From: Phytophthora colocasiae
Lineage: Eukaryota; Oomycota; Peronosporomycetes; Peronosporales; Peronosporaceae
DNA length: 64,000 bases
Direction: 5' to 3'
NCBI GenBank assembly: GCA_018806915.1
Contig: JAGKQI010000085.1
Span: forward strand, 992,001-1,056,000
Shown: positions 29,640 to 39,892 of the stretch, piece after piece
How the letters are laid out: the number at the start of each line of letters is the position of its first letter
How positions within the stretch are numbered: position 1 is the stretch's first letter
The notes under the pieces: generated by a model
Seen by the model: the letters and a program-made list of their open reading frames with translations, nothing else
Database searches by the model: none
Told to the model about the DNA's origin: nothing
Program-made: the position numbers and the translations under genes

Positions 29640-30041
29640 TTGAAAACAATGTTATGCAAGCTAAAACATTTTTATATGAACAAACCACGTCACATTTAAC
29701 ACCTTGTCTCCGAACGGTACTCGCCTCTGACGCGTAAGCGTATGTCGTCAGTTACGACGTACAGAAAGACTTGGTATTTGTATTGACCATGTGTTTTAGG
29801 TCGGGATAGGTGTATAAATTGTCAACAGGTTTTCCGGTCAATGTCGTCAGTGATCCGGCATTGTTAGAAAGAAATCGCTCCGCAATGTCGTAACTTACTC
29901 TACTTGCAGGCAACAGATGGCCGAGGAGGTGCACTGATCTGCAGCTCATTTCAGAAAACGCATGAAAGAAGGTACGTTGGCTCAACAAACTTTTCATTCA
30001 ACCACACGAAGCTCACCACTCATCAACTGAAACCTACACGC

Positions 30042-32906
30042 TCACTCGTCATTGCTGTCAGAGTTAGAGTTGCCGCCATCGCTTCCTTTTTCGTGGACGA
30101 GCTGCAGTTCCCGCTGTGTCTTTTTGCGCTTCCCTGCGTTCTTGCCGGGCCGGCGCAGCACGACGCGCTTCCCCAGGCCGGTCGGAATGTCCTGTCCGGC
30201 GCCGAAGTCGTCGTGCCAGATCTCAAAGCAGGTCTTGGCAACGCCCTTGTAGTCACGGCGAATCTTGTTGCAGAGCCAACACTTGGCATTGTCGATCGAG
30301 CAGCGCTCGCAGAAGAACGTCGTCGCGAAGGACTTCTTCTTCTCAGTGCGAAGGAGCGCGCAAACCTTGCAGGACCGTTGGCGTCGCTTCTGAACGCCGG
30401 TGACGGTGACCCAGTCTTCCGACTGCTCGAGTGCGTGCGCAAGGCGGACTGGTGTTCGCCTACGCTTCTGGCGGGAGGGAGGTGGCGTCGTTTCGACCCC
30501 TGCAAAGTCCTCGGCCTTCAGTTGCAGGAGCTGATTCTGCAGGACTGTGAACCACCTGAGCGCTTCATCGAGACGGTGCCCTTGATCTTGGCCGCCTCCT
30601 TGTGGCTCAGGAACGCGTTCACTAGCGCCAGATCGAGGAACCCTAAGAACAAGCCCTTGTAGTACTTGGTGAACCGAGTTGACATTTGCAGGGAGAAGCT
30701 CTGGAGACGGAGTTGATCGTGGCGATCTACTCCGCCCATCCAGTTCTGGTAGTCCTTCACCGACTTAGGACATCCAACTTGAATGGCGCCCACCTGCTTG
30801 ACCTTCCTCTCGAGCGTAGACGGCGTCATAGCGGAGCCCGTGCAGAGGTAGTAGACCGGCTTGCGGTCCCACCAGAGGCACGAGATCATTGAGGGGATCG
30901 AAACAGAGCGCGTGAAGACAAAAGAACCCCTTGGGATGCTTGCAGGGCGGGTCTTGTGCTCGGACTTAATGGACTTGTCGAAGCCCAAGCGGTTTGTCAT
31001 GATCGTTCCGACGACGTATACCTTCATCTTGAGCAGCTCAACGGCGAGAAGAACCGAGGTGTAGTATCGGTCGATGATCACAGCATGCCAGTTGTGGCGC
31101 GATCGAAGAGTGAATGCAGCCTTTAGGTTCCGCAAGACAGCCACTGCTCCAGTCTTGGCGTCAATTCCACTATCTCCTCCATCGTTGTTCCGCTTGCCCA
31201 CGTAAACTTCGAATCTAGATCATTTACGACATAGAGATGTGTTAGCATTCATTGCATGCCGTAAGTTACGACATAGTAAAAAGATCAAAAAAAATACCTG
31301 TGGCAGTACGCTGTCTTAGCTCCACACAGCATAAATAGTTTTGATCCGTATCGGTGCGGCTTGTCTGACATGAACATGCGCGTCGTGTTGCGCTTTGACG
31401 TGGCAGGAAGAACGCCTTCATCAAAAGAAAATATGGCTGGAAGCGACCAACCAGCCAAGAAGCGTTCTTGGATCTTGTCCACTACAGGACGCAGCTTCCA
31501 CAGTTTATCGCGACCGTGGTCGGCGGTGTTGTCGACAAAGTGAAGGTCACGCAGGATGTTTTGGCAGCGATCGCGTGACATGTACCGCCCGAAAAGTCCG
31601 GCCGGAATGGCGCCGTCCTCGACCATGGACCAATGCGCAGCAAAGCTCCTCTTCTGAGGACACAGCATGCGCGCCACTAAAAGCCCAATCACATGCAAAA
31701 TCTCGTGGGCACCATACTCCTCGGGTGCTTTCAAGCGCCGTGCAATCTGCGCGGCGGTCTCACGTTGACGTCCGGTCTGTCGCGCCGCCATCCTTTCTGC
31801 CCGCTTCTCAACCTGCTGCAAAGTAGCGGTTAGTTTCTTCGCAATCGAAACCCACACGGTTTTCGGTACAAAAAAAATAGTGTCAGGAGTGGCGATCGCC
31901 AAACATCCAGCAGCTCTCCAACAGGTCGGCCCTCGCCTTCACCCAACCCAGGGTAGGCAGGTGTATCGGTGTCGAACTCTGTCATGGCTGGGGTCCACTG
32001 CATTGCCCGAAGCGCTGCCACGCGCTGTTCGAGAGCTGCTTTGCTCAGTTCACTGTTGCCCTCAATATGCAGCGATGCCAGAAAAGCCTCGTCCATCTCG
32101 GCGGCGTCGCTGTCAGAGATTTCATCGCTCCCCTCCTCTTCGAACCCGTCGCTTGTAGAGTCACCGTCGTCGTCGCAAATGCCAACACTATCGCCGTCAT
32201 CAGAGCTGAAGTCGCCATACTCACTGCTGCTCTCCCCGTCCTGCAACACGTTCACATCAGCGTCAAGTTTCAGCGGAATCCGTGTTCGACGTGTTCGCCG
32301 TGTTCGCCGTGGAGGAGCAATAGGAGAAGTGACAGCACGTTTGTCCTCTCCCTCACTCTCCAGTCCCGACGCGTCCGACAGCATGCGCAAGCTGGCTGCT
32401 GCGTCTTGCTGCTCATCATAATCTTGCAGGTCCCTCTGGGAGATATCAAATGCTCTCGCTACCGCCGCCTGCGAAAGTTCGGTCTCCGACTCGGAGGAGC
32501 CGAACAACTGCTCGATCGTGTTCTGCGACAGCAGAACACCAGTGTCGATCTGAGAGGTTCTAATCGTGTCGTCCTCCTCTCCAACATGCTCACCGCCGCC
32601 TTCCTCATCTCCAACATGCTCACCACCGCCTTCCTCCTCTCCAACATGCTCACCGCCGCCGCCGTCCTCTCCAACATGCTCATCGTCCTCCACCAGCAAT
32701 CCCGACTCAAAGGCATACTCCACAACGGCACGCTCACCCACCAGCACGTTCTCGCCCTCCGGGCTTTTGTATGCCCACTCCGTCTGAATGCCGGTCGGCC
32801 GCTTCGACGTCCACCCCGCCGCCCTGAGCTGCCGCCACAGGTGTCTGAAGTCAATGTCGTGTTGTGCGGCGGGGGCGGCGGGTTTTTCTCGGCGACCAGA
32901 CCGCAT
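30042..32906 (-). pseudogene. piggyBac transposase (DDE_Tnp_1_7), two frameshifts
   Basis: From the ATG at 32906 the product begins with a piggyBac-type N-terminal region (DIDFRHLWRQLRAAGWTSKR), then acidic repeats of GGGEHVGEE (32577-32680). The transposase domain starts at PAYPGLGEGE. At 31870-31877 an A8 run (T8 in the coding sense) breaks the frame between LLTLFF and VPKTVWVSIAKK. The catalytic part continues (ILRDLHFVDNTA, FSFDEGVLP). A phase-2 intron 31215-31297 leads to FEVYVGKRNN, IIDRYYTSVLLAVELL, then NWMGGVDRHDQLRLQSFSLQ. A second 1-nt shift occurs near 30565-30578. The C-terminal zinc finger then reads CKVCALLRTEKKK, FFCERCSIDNAKCWLCN, with the stop at 30042-30044. The homopolymer break could be a sequencing error; the second is harder to explain that way. 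Confidence 0.82.
32577..32680 (-). repeat. Coding minisatellite in piggyBac gene
   Basis: Four tandem units of about 30 bp, each containing TCTCCAACATGCTCACC-like sequence, encode repeated GGEHVGEE peptides in the acidic N-terminal region. Confidence 0.75.
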
Positions 32907-33210
32907 GCTCGCCAGCACGCAAATTCTTGAATGAGCGGTCTGGACCAGTCATTACCCATCCGAGCCCATCCTCTGACCCGGTTTTGTGAACTTGTCGCAG
33001 AGACCTCTCGCAGCTTATATTCTGCGGAACACTTGATTAAAGTATGGGAAAATCGTGATCTTACTTTAATCAAATGTAACTGATCTATGTCGTAACTTAC
33101 GACATAGCAAAAACGATATGGCGTATCTTACGACGTTAGGAGACAAGGTGTTAAAATGCTATTTTGTTGCCACGTCGACGGAGAATGTTTGTGATGCACT
33201 TCCGTTTTAC

Positions 33211-33858
33211 TTACAGCTCGTCGCTGTTGCGCTTGATGTCGAGCAGTTCGACATCGAAGACCAGCGTGGCCTTGGCAGGAATCTTGGGGGGCGAGCCACG
33301 GTCGCCATACGCCAGGTCGGACGGAATCGTCAAACGACGCTTCTCACTGTAGATAGCAACAACGAGCCACGTGTCAGAACAATTACCAGACCTCACAAAA
33401 CGATGTTCACATACCCGATGCACATGTCCACAAGTCTGCAAAATATAAAACAACAAATACCACATTAGGTCTACTAAATCCTTTCCAACAACTGCTTCAA
33501 ATTGGACGTACCCTCGGTCCCAACCCTGAAACCAAAATAAAGAGAGAAACAAAAAACATCAGCATTTGCATCACTCCAACAGTATTTTAACTGTACCGAC
33601 CTTGATGACGCGACCGGCACCGAGAGGAAACTCGAAGGGCTGGTTGCGGTCGACGCTCGAGTCGAATTTCGAGCCATCCTTGCGCAATGTGCCCGTGTAG
33701 TGCATGGACAGCGTGTCGCCCAGCTGGCTCTTCATAGTGCACTCCTCAGGGCGAAACTTGACGCCAATACGCAACTGCGCATTAGGCGGGAGGTCGTCCT
33801 TGGCCTGCACCTGCACAGCCGCCATCACTGCCGCCACTAGAAACGTCGTCCACTTCAT
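33211..33858 (-). CDS. ER-resident FKBP-type prolyl isomerase with micro-exons
   Basis: Four exons on the minus strand: 33858-33601, 33525-33512 (14 nt), 33435-33415 (21 nt) and 33346-33211, giving 142 residues. A signal peptide ([19 protein letters not shown]) precedes one FKBP domain: [61 protein letters not shown] and [10 protein letters not shown]. The C-terminus NSDEL is an HDEL/KDEL-type ER retrieval signal. The domain cannot be completed without the two tiny exons, which supply the conserved GWD..L..MC.GEKR core. The enzyme speeds peptidyl-prolyl isomerisation of secretory proteins, like FKBP2/FKBP13. Intron 1 begins GTCGGT, a weak donor. It is divergent from RIC8 with 120 bp between start codons. 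Confidence 0.88.
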
Positions 33859-33910
33859 CTTGAGAGTTTTCGATTGTGGAGATCGGATAAATCTGCTCCA
33901 AGTGGTCAAT

Positions 33911-33940
33911 TACTATTGGTTGAAATGAAGAGCCAATCAG
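33911..33940. promoter_or_regulatory. Paired CCAAT boxes in the shared FKBP/RIC8 promoter
   Basis: ATTGG at 33915-33919 and CCAAT at 33933-33937 lie in opposite orientation in the middle of the 120-bp region between two divergent start codons. They could serve one gene each through an NF-Y-type factor. Confidence 0.45.
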
Positions 33941-33978
33941 AAAAGAGACAATCCACTTCAACGTCGCTTCATAAAAAA

Positions 33979-35687
33979 ATGATCATGTGGCAGTGGATCG
34001 ATGACTTTACTCGTGCTGTAGAGAGCAATTCAAGTGTGTTTGTTAGTATTAATGAAGATGCAATGGCTTATTGTTGATATTGTTATTTGCAGTCAGCTTG
34101 GACGTTTTGTCAGGTCGAGAGGAAGCGGCAGACAAAATTTTCACTATTCTGACACAAGCTGGAAAGGTGAACAAACCATCAGAAAAACAGGACGAAGGCA
34201 AGTTCATTACAACATTGCATGTATATATATACTGACAGTTGAGTACGTAGATTTGTTTCGTCTATTGGACGCGTGTAGAGTTTTCATGCGGGATCGGCGT
34301 GGTATTGACAAGCTCCTGACAGCTGAGGTGAGGAAAAGCTTCATGGGAAGACACATGCAGACTTATTGAGTCTTAAAACTTGTTATGTCCAGGCATTAGA
34401 GAGTATGTTGGTACTGCCTGAAAGCCTGTCGTGGAGTTCTCAAGTTCGTGAAGAATCTCTCAAGTGCATCGTTAACTTGGTGTACTCGCGGCCAGAATTC
34501 GTATCGGAAATCTTCGTGCCGAAGGGATATATCAGCCGGTTGTTGGCTCTTGCAACGCATGAAGGAACAGCATCGATGCACTGGCTGGTCTGGAAAATAT
34601 TGTTGGTGTCTTGCGAGGCATCAGAAGTACCGCGATATTTGAGCTGCTCACTCGAAGCGTGGCAGCTAGTCCACAAGGTAAACGAGGTTAAAATGGGGTG
34701 CATTGTTGTAGTTGTAGCTGATTTTTGGTCTTTGTATTGTGTGCAGACACTCTTTTACAGCTTTCATCATGGAAACCAACTCGAGGTAATCGAAGGGGCT
34801 CGTTCAACTCTGCTGATTGACTTGGTCAAGTTAGTCACTGTCCTGGTAAATGACACACAATGGACAACCGAACAGGAGCAACTGATGCCAGAAGTGTTCC
34901 GAACGATCCACAGGTGTGATGTTGGTTCGGTTGTCGAATTAGCAGGTTATTTATTCACTCTTATGTCTGATAGTCTTGGGGGGTTGTTACTGATAATCCT
35001 ACGCTTCAAGCATCGGGATATTTCACCTCTGAACGAAAATCTCGTGGAGCTGAAGAATAAAGCAATGGAGGTCTTCATGTTCCTGCCTGGAAGCCTCCTA
35101 GCTGCATTTATTCAGCAGCAGCACAAGGGAAAATCTGATCCCAAGGAATCGTTGCTTTTACCTATGCTAGATCATCTGCACACTATGCTTCTGGCTACGC
35201 GAATCGAGAAGACCAGGTACCTGAGCAGTAAGTCGGTGCTCACTATTTTCACTAACGCTCTGATGCTTAGACCGCTTAAAGAGATGCTGCCGACGCTGAT
35301 TGTGTGCTACAATCTAGCCAAGACAGGTGATTCAGAAATCCTAGCGTGTTTCAAGCAGGCTATTCTGCCAGAAATACAGACTGAAGCTCTCCTGGAAAGA
35401 ACGAAGACGCTATTCTTCAAACAGTTGAAGTTTTTCCTCACATGTTTGGACACTGACGTGCGGCGATATACATCCGAATGGCTGTTCTTGCTCAGCGACG
35501 AAAATGGTAAGTGTCATCAAGTCTTTATTGCTTGCTTGAGGGTTGTCCAATTGCTTTCATTTCAAAATTTGCTGATCCCTCCGAAAATAATAATAATAAT
35601 TTTCCCATGTCTTCAGCGAAGACGTACACGCACCACACCGGCGTGGGCAACGCAATCGGCTTGTTACGAATGAAAGGCCTCGCCTAA
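33979..35687 (+). CDS. RIC8: RIC8/synembryn, chaperone and GEF for G-alpha
   Basis: Six exons: 33979-34033, 34093-34197, 34251-34327, 34393-34677, 34747-35506 and 35617-35687, giving 450 residues. The protein is an all-helical armadillo-like repeat chain: REESLKCIVNLVYSRPEFVS, NENLVELKNKAMEVFMFLPG, LTIFTNALMLRPLKEMLPTL. It ends in the family hallmark RRYTSEWLFLL, then TGVGNAIGLLRMKGLA (compare TGYGNAAGLL of animal RIC8). RIC8 folds nascent G-alpha and promotes GDP release; in Phytophthora G-alpha controls zoospore swimming and infection. Intron 2 (34198-34250) appears to use a GC donor (AAG|GCAAGT). A further in-frame intron near 34916-34972 is possible, where the sequence becomes unusually hydrophobic. 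Confidence 0.82.
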
Positions 35688-35710
35688 GGCCCCCATGACG
35701 CTCACTTGCC

Positions 35711-38700
35711 TTAAATATCCCCAACACTGCCCATGGAGAGCATTCGCTGCTTGCGAATGTGGCTGCTCATACCCATCTCTTGTAACAGCTGAAATAAATC
35801 TCCAGAGTTCTTGATAAAATACGGTGCCTGCGAGAGTTTACGGCCAAGCGTACACACGAAAGTGTTGACAGGGAAGCGATACCGACCGTCCTCAGCTTCG
35901 TCTGTGGACACTGAAGTCGTTTGACTGATTGGATCACCTTCTGTTGCCATGTTCTTGGGAGATTTGTCTTCACTTTCGAGTCGAGACTTCTCTACCTCAT
36001 CGCCATCATCATCATTGCCTTCGACTAACGGTGAAGGCGGTGGCAAATCACCGCTTGTACCCGGTGAAACACCCTGGGGTGAGTTCTCCAAGCCCAGGGA
36101 TCCAGTGAGTGATGTTTTCCCTTCTGACGATGCCAGAGAGCTGGAGCTTTGTGCTCCCGCACCATCTTCGAGTTTTGCACGAGCCGTAGGAGGACAAACG
36201 AGAGCCCAACAAGCCGCCGGTGTATCTGGGAGTCTGTGAATACCAAAGTTGTCGCCATACTTAACTTTCATGGCCTTGAACAGTGCTGCAGACGGCGGGA
36301 AATCACGACGGGGAGTAAACTTGCTCTTCTCAGTGATTTCATCCCGCCGAGCATTTGACGGCCGATTCAGCATCGCCACTGGAAACATATTCGCAGCACC
36401 GTCCGAAATCGAAGGCTTGGCCAGTGGTGTCAGCTTCGTCATATTCTCCCCCAACGCTAGAAAATCCGCATCATTTGGCTGCGATGGAAGTCGAGCCAAC
36501 GATCCACGCTCCCCGTGTGGTCCTGAGGCAAGGGCAGTGGAACTCCCGTCTCGTACCAGTAGCCGGCGGAAAGCGTTGTACGACATATCGTCGCTGATAT
36601 CTCCAAAACTTGATGATCCGATTCCACCTTCATTCTCAATAATGTCCTGGATCAAACTTCGTCGTTGGGAAAACGAGGACGACGTCTCGTCGGTATCAGG
36701 ATTTGCGGTCAAAAGGCTATCCTGCTGGCTGTCGGACATATCGTCGAACTCGTCCTTCTCCAGCTGACGACAGTAAGCTTCGAGGTCAATTGGTGGTGGC
36801 ACTAGGAACGCAAACAGATCTTCGTCGGTACGGTCATCACCAGAGGCGATAACCAGCACGAAATCAACTGATTGCTGCTCATCCAGTCCATCTAGAGCCC
36901 CTGCATCCATGTTGAAACTCACGGAATCCTTCCGGTCTCCACGGCTAAACTCGCCTTCTGCATCTCTATATCTATGGTCGTCCAGACTCAAATGCATCAT
37001 ATCACCTGCAATAGGATCCGAGTGAAATCCTCGAGGTTTCATCATTGGAGAGGACGGTTGGTGTACCGGTTCTCCAAAATACTCAGTGGTCACGAGATCT
37101 TCGTCGGGGAACAACACGGACCAGTTCATAAACTCCCAAATCCGCTCAAACAGCGTTGCCTTGCTAACCTTCTGCGGTCGTACCTCGAGGTACCGGTTTC
37201 CCGGGCACACTGACACCGGGAGGGACCGCGTGATCTCGCGCAATGAAACCAAAAGTTCACTTGCTTGCCATAACCCGTGGTCCAAATCGCAGTCACGGTA
37301 ATGCCACGCCACTGAGCTCTCTTTTCGTTCGATATACGCGCCAGGAGTGCGTTCTGTGTAGTACTCCAGCAACGGTACAACGTGCTCCCACCAGTTCATA
37401 TCCATATTGGGCACCATACAGTGCCAGTATTCGTTTTCACCCAGCCATTTCACGTAAACGCCATATTCTGCTGCCAGAACGAGATTTCCCGAGAGCCCCG
37501 AGAACCACTGCTCGCATACGGATGTACTACGAGCACTTACAAGAACAACAGTGTTGCGTGGGTCCTTCGTCAGCATAGAGAGCTGCCAGATCAACTCTTG
37601 TGGTGGGTACGCTAGCTCTGGAATGGACGCCTCCGCCGCAAGAACACCTTCGTAATTGATGAAAATCAACCGCCGCGAGGATCGTGAGTACGCTGACGTC
37701 ATATCCCGCCGACTTAACTCGCGTCCAGACACCGACAAAGCGTTTTCTTCACTGCATTCATGGAGCTGCTCCAGGAAATTATCTGCCCAATGCCACGATG
37801 TAAATGAACTCACGTAGCTGTACATGTGCTGGTGGGCACGCATCACTTCGTCATTATCTTGGAGGGATTCTTGCAGAGCATCCGTTAGTTCCTCGGTATT
37901 CCACGGGTTCACAAGGCGCGCTCCTCCCAGGGATTGTGCACAACCCGCAAACTCGCTTAGAATCACGCGTGAATGCTTGTTAGTTGCTTCGCGACAGACG
38001 ACGTATCCGAAGGGGACAGTATTCATACCATCGCGTACAGGCGTGATCACTAGCGCGTCTGCCAGCGCATACAACGCGATCAGAGCCTCTACGGCTATTT
38101 CTTTATTCAAATACTGCACTGGGCCTTCAGTACCAATATCTTGCAATTTGCTGTTAATACGGGACACGAGAGACTCGACCTGGGACTCCAACGCTGATTC
38201 AAACACGGATGCGCCCGTAACAATCTGCAGAAATACCACTTCCTTTGCAAGTTCCGGCTTTTGAGTAAACAATTCCTCGACTGCCAATAATTTGTGCACC
38301 AGTCCTTTCGTCTGGTCCAGTTGGTCCACCCCTAAAATCACCTTCTTCTCTGCAAATTGACCCTCTAGCTGCCGCATTTGCTCCTGAACTGTGTCGGACT
38401 GCACCATCGAAATATACTTGTCAGCATTAATCCCCACGGGGCAAATTGTCACGCGTGCGAAGTGTCCATTAAAGTCCACACCCTTGTGGCTGCTTTCCAG
38501 ACCTAGTAACCGAACACAAGCACTCTGAAAATGCCGTGCGTACTCGTACGTCTGAAATCCGATCAAATCTGCTCCCAGGATACCTGTTAAGATCTCTTCT
38601 CGGTTGTTCAGTATTCGATATAGCTCTGCCGACGGGAAGGGAATGTGCATGAAGAATCCCAAACAAATATTATCGTTTGGGAACAAATTCTGCACCATTT

Positions 38701-39388
38701 GAGGCACCAAAGTCAAGTGATATCCCTGAATCCAGACCAAATCGCCATCTTCGTAAACTTCCTGAACTGCATCAGCAAACGCCTGGTTCGCAGCCACATA
38801 CGCCTGCCACATTCTCTCCATACTCCGTTCATCTTCCTGTCCACCTTCCATCATTTCGTGCTGAATAATCTGATCGTCCGTCGTTGGCGGGCACGAGTGG
38901 AACAAAGGCCACATGACAGTCTTACAGAACCCTTGGTAGTACAGTCGCTCTCTCTTTTCATCCAAAAACACTGGATAATACTTCTGATCCTGTAGTAATT
39001 GTTCCTTTAGCGTATTCTGCTCGCTAGGCTCGATCTCTCCATGCACAGACCCGATCCAGACGCAGTCGTAGCTCTCGTGCAAAGACTGGAAGATTTCCAT
39101 AGCTCCATTAAGACTCGCGTGCTCTGGGAATTCAGCACGCCACTGCGACTGTGCGTCTTCCGACACAAGCCAAAAGGGAAGTGTCCGCGTCACTAGCAGT
39201 ACCCGACGACGTCGTCGTGAGCCTTTAACCCCTTCATCATCTGCGTCATTGTCATTGGCTCCTCCTGTGCCGCTCTCCTGCTCTGCCTTAACACGCTTCT
39301 CACGCACCTGGTTGAGCTTTGTATAGAGCTCCGATAGCTCACGCAGCAGCGCCGTCTCGCGCTCCTTAAAGCTCGCGCTTTCCGTCAT
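35711..39388 (-). CDS. Trehalose-6-phosphate synthase/phosphatase-like protein, probably altered activity
   Basis: A 1225-residue single-exon protein from the ATG at 39388. A GT20 synthase domain spans about 65-545 (LLVTRTLPFWLV, GFFMHIPFPSAELYRIL, ITPVRDGMNTVPFGYVV). A TrePP/HAD domain spans about 570-760, interrupted by Ser-rich disordered inserts, with late motifs VIASGDDRTDEDLFAF and FVCTLGRKLSQAPYFI near the C-terminus. Key residues differ from active enzymes. The usual QDYH is QGYH (Gly222), the VDRLD..KG motif is VDQLDQTKG (Gln356 for Arg), and the HAD nucleophile motif DYDGT is NYEGV (Asn578 and Glu580 replace both Asp). This suggests a regulatory or non-catalytic member, as proposed for some plant class II TPS proteins. 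Other residues (His in HIPFP, RDGMN) are intact. Confidence 0.88.
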   Translation of the reverse strand: MTESASFKERETALLRELSELYTKLNQVREKRVKAEQESGTGGANDNDADDEGVKGSRRRRRVLLVTRTLPFWLVSEDAQSQWRAEFPEHASLNGAMEIFQSLHESYDCVWIGSVHGEIEPSEQNTLKEQLLQDQKYYPVFLDEKRERLYYQGFCKTVMWPLFHSCPPTTDDQIIQHEMMEGGQEDERSMERMWQAYVAANQAFADAVQEVYEDGDLVWIQGYHLTLVPQMVQNLFPNDNICLGFFMHIPFPSAELYRILNNREEILTGILGADLIGFQTYEYARHFQSACVRLLGLESSHKGVDFNGHFARVTICPVGINADKYISMVQSDTVQEQMRQLEGQFAEKKVILGVDQLDQTKGLVHKLLAVEELFTQKPELAKEVVFLQIVTGASVFESALESQVESLVSRINSKLQDIGTEGPVQYLNKEIAVEALIALYALADALVITPVRDGMNTVPFGYVVCREATNKHSRVILSEFAGCAQSLGGARLVNPWNTEELTDALQESLQDNDEVMRAHQHMYSYVSSFTSWHWADNFLEQLHECSEENALSVSGRELSRRDMTSAYSRSSRRLIFINYEGVLAAEASIPELAYPPQELIWQLSMLTKDPRNTVVLVSARSTSVCEQWFSGLSGNLVLAAEYGVYVKWLGENEYWHCMVPNMDMNWWEHVVPLLEYYTERTPGAYIERKESSVAWHYRDCDLDHGLWQASELLVSLREITRSLPVSVCPGNRYLEVRPQKVSKATLFERIWEFMNWSVLFPDEDLVTTEYFGEPVHQPSSPMMKPRGFHSDPIAGDMMHLSLDDHRYRDAEGEFSRGDRKDSVSFNMDAGALDGLDEQQSVDFVLVIASGDDRTDEDLFAFLVPPPIDLEAYCRQLEKDEFDDMSDSQQDSLLTANPDTDETSSSFSQRRSLIQDIIENEGGIGSSSFGDISDDMSYNAFRRLLVRDGSSTALASGPHGERGSLARLPSQPNDADFLALGENMTKLTPLAKPSISDGAANMFPVAMLNRPSNARRDEITEKSKFTPRRDFPPSAALFKAMKVKYGDNFGIHRLPDTPAACWALVCPPTARAKLEDGAGAQSSSSLASSEGKTSLTGSLGLENSPQGVSPGTSGDLPPPSPLVEGNDDDGDEVEKSRLESEDKSPKNMATEGDPISQTTSVSTDEAEDGRYRFPVNTFVCTLGRKLSQAPYFIKNSGDLFQLLQEMGMSSHIRKQRMLSMGSVGDI

Positions 39389-39892
39389 TTTGACGTCTAA
39401 TTGCGTTGTGGGGAGAAAAAGCGACGGGGCGCGACCGGGACGAGGCTCCAACAGCTCCAACTTGCAACGAGATTAAAGTAAGGAATAAAATGAAGCAATT
39501 AATACTAGTGCGGGTGGATACGAGGCACGATAAGACGCCCACGTCGTGCGCCTTCGGACCGAAGTGGTGGCGGCCACTGGAACTGCGAAAATGGCTGCAG
39601 GAAAAAAAAACGTTACTCTACTAGGGAATAAGTTAATGCAATACTATGCTGTAAGTGAGGTTCTCATTTAACCTGAGTCTTCTTCAAGCAGTTCTGGAAC
39701 TACAGTCTCTTCGATTGATACAACAATGCATGTGTACGACAGTGTCTTTCTAATGAAGTATTATCTAGCTGCAGGGGGCTAATGTTTAATAAAAAGCATA
39801 CAGTGACTGGCTATGGAGCTACTTCGAAGCATTCCAGCCAAGCTTCTGTGCGAGCCTTCTTACAAGAAGGTCGATGGATATTCACGGGTGGA
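39389..39892. other. Intergenic region
   Basis: Holds the TPS-like promoter and the 3' flank of the next gene. No gene or repeat recognised. Confidence 0.4.

Larger units (their letters stand above)
29700..33150 (-). mobile_element. piggyBac-like DNA transposon, full length
   Basis: A 3451-bp element flanked on both sides by TTAA (29696-29699 and 33151-33154), the target duplication specific to piggyBac. The ends are 12-bp inverted repeats, CACCTTGTCTCC at 29700 and its complement ending at 33150. Just inside both ends, and also within the transposase intron, lie copies of a near-palindrome of the type TATGTCGTAACTTACGACAT, plausible transposase binding sites. The single gene inside runs on the minus strand and is frameshifted, so the element is structurally complete but probably cannot move on its own. 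Confidence 0.9.

Noticed and set aside
30023..30505. 160-codon minus-strand frame as a separate gene
   Set aside because: The piggyBac C-terminal zinc finger is read in a different frame over the same stretch, with a clear Cys pattern.
31870..31877. Programmed frameshift at the A8 run in the piggyBac gene
   Set aside because: A second unrelated frame break further on points to decay or error rather than programmed slippage.
32067..32930. 287-codon plus-strand frame opposite the piggyBac gene
   Set aside because: Shadow of the repetitive acidic coding region; no family features.
34916..34972. Extra intron in RIC8 exon 5
   Set aside because: Phase-compatible GT and AG sites exist, but the frame is open and family alignment is needed to decide, so it was not imposed.
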